Both the position numbers and the translations under genes were made by a program. A DNA stretch of 64,000 bases from Fremontodendron californicum (Eukaryota; Streptophyta; Magnoliopsida; Malvales; Malvaceae), in NCBI GenBank assembly GCA_030761205.1, contig JAULJL010000004.1:22479172-22543171 (forward strand), read 5' to 3'. The notes beneath the pieces were generated by a model. The model searched no databases and was not told the origin of the DNA. It saw only the letters and a list, made by a program, of their open reading frames with translations. Below are positions 58,084 to 64,000 of the stretch, in pieces (the first letter of the stretch is position 1; each line of letters starts with the position of its first letter).

Positions 58084-60487
58084 CTAACGCTGCAATTGCT
58101 CAACAACACTATACTCACTATGCTTTATGAATTTTAAGAACTCGTTGACCTCTTTCTCGTTCACCGGCTCTTTTATCCTGTTTACCATGGTTGATCCCCT
58201 CTCTGCTTCTTTTGACAAATCAATCTCAATATGGATTGGTTCTACTACTTTCTTCCCTTTGTCCATTCCTCCATCTTTCCTTGTTGATCCATGTTCAACA
58301 ACCTCAGGGGCATAACACCTTCCACTTCGTGTTAAGTGCCCCACACCTGTAACATCCGGCTGACTTGAAGACCCTGGCATAACCATGCTGCAGTCATATT
58401 TCCATGGTGCAGCTTTGTTTTCCTTGTACGAAAAGGAAGAAGGCAAATCTATGATTAGCTTAGGCACAATTTCCTCAACAACCAGAGTAGTCTTCTCTGG
58501 TTCATCGTAATAGATGATCAAAGGTCTTCCTATTCCATAGCCAGTCGCATTCTCAATAACCTCTATTTCTTCATAAAACCGGGCTTCCCCCTTATCCATT
58601 ATCTTTTGGACTTTAGCCAGAAAGTCCCGCATTCCTATATGATATGACCTTTACATCCATGGAACGGGCACCAATCCTCCACCCTGTTTGCAACCATTTT
58701 TAAACTATCACCATCCTCCACCATTCATGCTTTTACCATTTCGACCCACACTTTTATTATTGGGGTCTTGACTTCACTGACATGTTTTTTCAACCTTCTT
58801 TCTTCCCCTGTCAATACTGCATTTACCCGATTCTCAGAATGATCGGGTAATGGATTTCTTGCTACATTCGGCCCATTCCTTGTCCCGAACTTCACCACCC
58901 TATTATTAATCAAACTTTGGACTTTCTTCTTCAAGGCAATACAGTCCTCAGTCAAATGCCCCTGGATCCCTGCATGATCTGCGCAGCTAATATTTGCGTT
59001 GTACCACCTTGGATATGGTGTTGTTAGAGGTTTGAGGTATACAGGTGCAACAAGTTGACTCTACAACAGTTTAGGATATAGCTCACTATAGGTGGTAGGA
59101 CTCGGATCAAATTGGGGTTATTGATCATTCCTTGGTGAACGTTGATCATTGCGTCCAGCATCTTGAGTGTTTGGGACAGTGTTTCGTGGAAGATTTATCT
59201 GTGGGGATATGCTAGTTGGGAAAGGCTGTTGTGGTATATTGGTATAAGGGAATGGGTTTTGGGTGAGGTGGTTCACATTGAGATAGTAAGGATTATACCC
59301 CGGATAAGGTATGTAGGGTGTAGGAGGTGCATAAGATGTAGGAGGAGTATAGGGCCTGGGAGGTGTATATGGTGTAGGAGGTGCATAGGGGTATTTATTG
59401 AAGCTAACTTCATGTATCTCCTCCTTCTTCTTTGTAGGGAAAACCCTCTTCGGGGTAGCAGACTCACCCCCTTCCATTTTCCCGTTCTTAATGGCCGACT
59501 CTATCATCTCCCCGGATATCACCATATCTGCAAAGTCTTTGGTGGCACTCCCCACCAATTTATCATAATAAGGTGCTTTCAGTGTATTGATGAAAAGCAC
59601 TATAGTTTTCTTATTGGTCAAAGGAGGTTGTACTTGTGTAGCCATGTCTCTCCATCTATGAGAATATTCTTTAAAACTTTTAAGTAGCTTTCTTTTCCAT
59701 GTTTTATAGAGTTAGACGGTCAGGCACCATGTCCAACACATGCTTGTATTGTTCCATGAAAGCTTTGGCTAGATCCATCCAGGAACGGATCTTAGTACGG
59801 GTAAGCTGGTTATACCATCGAGTTGCGGACCCTGTACTGAAAACAGTGGATAAGCAATTTTTCATCTTCATCATGTCCGGTCATCTTCCGGCAGTAATGG
59901 TCAAATACGCTGATGGGTTGGTAGTTTCATTATATTTTTCAAAGTCTGGTACTTTGAACTTTGGAGGAATCACCAGACCGAGCACTAAACTCATTTTTTT
60001 GGCATCCAGACTGCCAAATAGCTCTGTCCCTTCAGCTGCCCTCAATCTTTCCTCCAGCAGCTGATATTTTTCTAGGATTCTACCGTTTCAACCCTCTTCA
60101 GCTCAATCATCTTTGCCTTTTCCTTTTCAGCCAGTTCCTCAAAGTCTGGAACGTCCACATCAATTAGATCAACCTCAATATTACCCTTACCCTTTTTAGG
60201 ACAAAAATTTTGTGCTTCAGCCACTGGTTGGATGTAAACATAGGATGCTGCCCAGTTGGAAGTTCATTTCCCACATGCTGGGATGCCTGGCCATTCTATG
60301 TACCACCTCCGGTTGGCCTTCCTGGTTTACTGCCCCCATTCCTGTAACTGAATTTTCCCCTGGCCATTTCTGCCTCATCATGGTATTCATCATCTCCATG
60401 AGTTTGGCCATTTGTTCCCGTGACTCCTCCTGAGACTTAGCTAACTGTTCCTATAGTTCCCTTAGAGTTTTTTCCATCCTTTCAATT
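58084..60487 (-). pseudogene. E4 gag, degraded
   Basis: Particle protein. The N-terminal ARIERMEKTLREL and EQLAKSQEESREQMAKLME form a coiled coil; the usual MENEQ start is lost at the deletion junction with ORF0. The capsid has GLVIPPKFKVPDFEKYN and AFMEQYKHVLDMVPD. The open piece 59118-59645 has a Pro/Tyr repeat (YAPPTPYTPPRPYTPP and similar). The knuckle CADHAGIQGHLTEDC and a second one, WCPFHGCKGHI, follow, then the piece 58084-58632. Stops or shifts lie at about 60480, 59700, 59116, 59061, 58725 and 58640. Confidence 0.86.
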
Positions 60488-61069
60488 CTAGCAAGCAAAA
60501 ATATCCCTAGCAGTCTCTCTATTTGGGTGACTTCGGATCAAAGATTGGAGAGCACCCCAAGGAATACACTCACTTTTCCCTTTTTTAACCACATGTGCAT
60601 CGACCCATTTGCTATCCATTCCCACGATCCTAGCTAATTTCTTCTTAAACCCTAATGTCTTTGAATCCTTTAAATAAATTCGATCAGGGATAGCATCCTC
60701 AATACGTAACAAAGCCGAATATTCCTCTATGGTCGGTGCCATGTCTTCTTTGTTAAAGGTGAAACATCGGTATGCTAGATTCCAGAAATATACCATAGCC
60801 CGAATCAACTCACTGTTAATCTTAACCGACATCAACAATGCTATATCTCCATATATCTGAGTGAAAATTCTTTTTTCTGACACATCCCATTGACTCCAAA
60901 TATCCATTAACCCCCGGAGATCATTTTTTCGGTAAACTAAATATACTCGTTCTGGCAATATTGATATATATCCCTCATTTAAACAATCCCCATCTCTTCG
61001 CTGCTCTGACTCCGACCACTGTCGTACCCCTACATGTTCTTCCACTATCGAACTAGCCTGACCCTCCAT
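60488..61069 (-). pseudogene. E4 ORF0, C-terminally truncated (DUF7745-type)
   Basis: 193 residues, MEGQASSIVEEHVGVRQW to RDIFAC. The core IYGDIALLMSVKI, FWNLAYRCFTFNKEDM and APTIEEYSALLRIE aligns with E1. Compared with E1, everything after CIPWGALQSLIRSHPN is missing, including the long coiled coil. A few bases after RDIF the sequence becomes the gag N-terminus in another frame. The start is set at 61069 since the E1 copy begins at the same place. The truncated frame is itself open from start to stop. Function unknown. Confidence 0.75.
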
Positions 61070-61977
61070 GAAAATCCTTTTGGTTGAAGATTATCCCGAG
61101 GCCAATAATTTTCCCTATGCATTATGATGACACAAAAAATGCATGAAAAAGAAATAAGTCAGTAAAGGTGAAGAAACCAAATAATAACAAAATACTATAA
61201 CAAATATTACAATGCCTTTGGGATGGGGTATTTAACTTATTTCGGGCGAAACAATGTACGTTCATCACCGCCCGATTTTGCAAAACTTAATCGGAATGTA
61301 AAATAGGTAACAAAAGGTTAGAAATGTCCTTCCATGTGTTCCTAACTTCGGTATATCTATAAAAATTTAGCATGGCTTCGCCTATGTTGGCTCTACAGCT
61401 CATTATATGTGGGTGAACGAAGTTCTAAAGGCCCTGAATTGTTCCTCACTGTCGTCGGTGAAGGCTAGTAAGGCACCCCGATAAAAGCGGGTTCAATTCG
61501 TTAGAGTATATTTCCCTAGCCCATGCGGATTGTTAATCACGGGAGCTTAAGTAATTTATACTCCGAAAATATTTCGCTAACCCATGCAGATTGTTAATCA
61601 TGGGAGTGTAGCTACTTTATTTCCACTTAAAAGGACGGAATCCAGGTATAGGGCTCATGTTATGCAAATGCACGTGTAGTGTGTGAGGAAGAGCAACAAA
61701 CTTTTCACCACCTATTCTACAACCCTGATTCTAAATACCCTGATAAAATTAAACAACATAAATCATCAATTAATCAATAAATGAATATATGCACCAAAAT
61801 AATCAGAGAACAATTATAATATGTATGCACATGAATATGGACATATTTAAGAGCATTTTATTATTTTCAAAATTCTCCTTTTTTTTAAATGTGGGAATTA
61901 AAATTAAATACCAATTAAACCAACAAAACTGAGACTTTGATAACACACGACTAATTCTAGGCCAGATTCTCTAAATG
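61070..61977 (-). other. E4 leader
   Basis: No coding. The common leader block lies at 61230-61720, with two inverted-repeat motifs at 61528-61538 and 61589-61599. Confidence 0.68.
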
Positions 61978-61995
61978 TCCCCAGTGGAGTCACCA
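61978..61995 (-). other. E4 primer-binding site
   Basis: Minus strand TGGTGACTCCACTGGGGA, one C-to-T change from E1, three bases from the LTR end. Confidence 0.82.
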
Positions 61996-61998
61996 AGC

Positions 61999-64000
61999 TA
62001 TCACAACCTAAAAAATAACAAGTCTTATCGCAAGACTTTATTATTCGTTAAGCATGACATTAAAAAAAACCAAGGAAAAGTCGACTTAGTTCCTCTTAAA
62101 AAATGAAGGTTTTTAAAATGAACTTGAAAAAGACATGGAGTCGCCACCAATCTTTTTTAGCTAGGTGTGATCGGCCACCTATTAAAACCTGGTTTTATAA
62201 AATATTTTAAAATTAATTAAAACATTTTTAACACCAATTTCAAGTCTGCGGTTTAAACCAGAAAAATCAAAGAAGCGGGTTCGGGACTCGATTACGTGTG
62301 GGGAAAATTAGCATCTCCGCAATGCCCGTATAAAACTGTACCTTATTAATTGTGTGTTATCTCAAGTCTCGGTAAAAAAGTCGGTTTTTAATTTAGTATT
62401 TCAAGTTAACTCCCAATTTAAAGAAAAATAATTCCATTTTTATTTGAAAATAATCCGGAATTTATTAATTCAAAATTTTTCTATATTCCCCAACAAACGT
62501 GGCAAAATATAGAAATTTTTATTAGTTTGAAAAACTTTCTGAATCATTCTCGTTTTAAAGAAGATATTCCGTTATTAATGATAATTGATGATATCCTCCC
62601 CAGCAAACCCGGCAGAAAACTCATGAATTATTTTAACTCGGGAATATCTTTATTTTATTAAAAATCATTACCCTTTTCAAAACATTTTAAAAAATATGAA
62701 TATGAATATGTGTGACATAACAAAGTCTAGATAATATAATGCAATCTAAATGGTATGATATAATTTAAATGTCATAGCATATTTTAAATCAAATGAAATA
62801 TCCTAAGTCATATGATATATTCTAAATGAACTGAAATGACCTAGATAACATAATAAATTCTATATGAAATGAAATATCCTAAGTCACACGATATATTCTA
62901 AATGAAATGAAATATCCTAAGTGACATAATATATTCTAAATGAAATGAAATAACCTAGGTAACATAATATATTCTATATGAAATGAAATGACCTGGGTAA
63001 CATAATATATTCTATATGATATGAAATATCCTAAGTCACATGATATATTCTAAATGAAATGAAATGACCTAGATAACATAATATATTCTATATGAAATGA
63101 AATATCCTAAGTCACATGATATATTCTAAATGGAATAAAATGATTTAAATGACATGGAAAATATAAATGATATGGCATATAATCTAAATGACATGAAATG
63201 ACATGAAACATGAAATAATGCTAACATATAATATGCATGAAAATAAAAATAATAATGCATGAACATAGTATATGCTAAATAATATGACAAAAATAACTAA
63301 ATAAAAAGTATAGGATATCATGAAATATTCAAAACCATATAATAAACAACATAACATCAAAAAATATAAATAAAAAATAATAACAACACCATATAAATTA
63401 TCATAGCAAAATCACATATTATATAGTATGCATGAATATGGAAAATGCAATGCATGAGAATGTATTTTTTTCCTTTAATTAAGGAAATCCGTATATCTAA
63501 AAAGATATCCGGCTACCTTAGGAAAATATACCAAATTAAATATTATAAAATCAAAATACTTTGTGATTGTTTGAAAACAATTTTGGAAAACTTAGATTAA
63601 AAAATAAAAACCTAGCTAAACCCTTTTTAAATGGCTCTAATTTCCTAAGTTTAAAATCCGGGACTTGATCACCCTTAACCCGAGGTTTATAAAAATCATT
63701 TTTAGAGCTTAAAAAGGTTTAGAAATTACCCTAAGACAGTAGCTAAACTTCCTAATCATCCCCCTCTAAGTAACTTAGCCAAAATAGAAAAAGGAATTTT
63801 CTTTAAATTCAAATCTGACTACACTGTCCAGTTTTAGAACATGATTTTTAACCTATTTTAAAAAATTCAAAAAATCTAAAAAAATACTGGAGACTCAGAA
63901 CATGTAAAAATACACAGGAAAAAATTGGATTAATTTTCTGGTTAAAGATGACTGCCCAGAAAAATCGGGAAAGTATAAGTATTAGGTGAAAAAACTGTTT
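61999..64000 (-). repeat. E4 5' LTR, partial
   Basis: Starts TATCACAACC; the first dinucleotide has decayed from TG to TA and a CG to CA. It follows 45550 onward in order, including the ~38-bp array (62790-63150) and the second primer-binding-site-like word at 62136-62146. It is cut by the window end. Confidence 0.9.

Larger units (their letters stand above)
45550..64000 (-). mobile_element. E4: Tat/Ogre-like LTR retrotransposon, right end beyond window
   Basis: 3' LTR 45550-50452, internal region 50453-61998 (11.5 kb), 5' LTR from 61999. It carries ORF0 (shortened), gag, protease, RT, first RNase H, archaeal RNase H and integrase in order on the minus strand. It has the fewest lesions of the four in pol: one frameshift in RT, one stop between RT and RNase H, one frameshift after the second RNase H and one stop in integrase. 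The two LTRs are about 93% alike over the first 400 bp by eye. It is inserted in the LTR of E3. Confidence 0.92.

Noticed and set aside
59142..59687. Plus-strand open frame of 181 residues
   Set aside because: It is antisense to the Pro/Tyr-rich part of the E4 gag, which has family motifs in its own frame.

Overview
The window is plant genomic DNA made entirely of transposable elements; I find no host gene with confidence. All four LTR retrotransposons lie on the minus strand and belong to the Ty3/gypsy superfamily, Tat lineage, close to the Ogre type. The evidence is LTRs of about 4.8 to 5.9 kb, a primer-binding site resembling the 3' end of tRNA-Arg, an extra ORF upstream of gag, a candidate intron between protease and reverse transcriptase, and a second archaeal-type RNase H after a degenerate first one. 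The protein families and the repeat-rich LTRs suggest a large eudicot genome; a malvaceous plant such as cotton is my best guess, by recollection only.

Layout from left to right. Element E1 (1-18591) is cut by the left edge: partial 3' LTR (1-1359), decayed pol, gag and ORF0, then a complete 5' LTR (13808-18591). After a 214-bp orphan stretch and 67 bp of gag comes a non-autonomous CACTA transposon (18873-41484) flanked by a 3-bp duplication CTT. It interrupts the gag of element E3. The CACTA element carries a complete 20.6-kb retrotransposon, E2 (19404-40042), flanked by the 5-bp duplication AACAT. Right of the CACTA element, E3 continues with its gag start, a capsid-less gag-like ORF, its leader and the beginning of its 5' LTR (44730-45549). 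That LTR is interrupted by E4 (45550 to beyond 64000), which has a full 3' LTR, a nearly readable pol, gag, a truncated ORF0 and the start of its 5' LTR.

Order of events: E3 is the oldest resident. The CACTA element landed in its gag, E2 landed in the CACTA element, and E4 landed in E3's 5' LTR. E1 abuts the complex on the left. Paired LTRs differ by roughly 5-8% by eye, so none of the insertions is very recent. Every coding region is broken by stops or frameshifts. E4 is the best preserved: its integrase D,D(35)E, RT YVDD and second RNase H residues are all present.

The points most worth following are these. (1) Three sibling elements carry different minisatellites at the same 3' UTR site, each apparently amplified from a seed that its relatives keep in low copy. 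(2) A second 11-nt match to the primer-binding site sits inside U5 of every LTR whose U5 end is visible. (3) E2 and E3 share a gag-like ORF without a capsid domain upstream of the true gag, and E2 lacks pol altogether. (4) A leader block is shared by all four elements and contains paired short inverted repeats.
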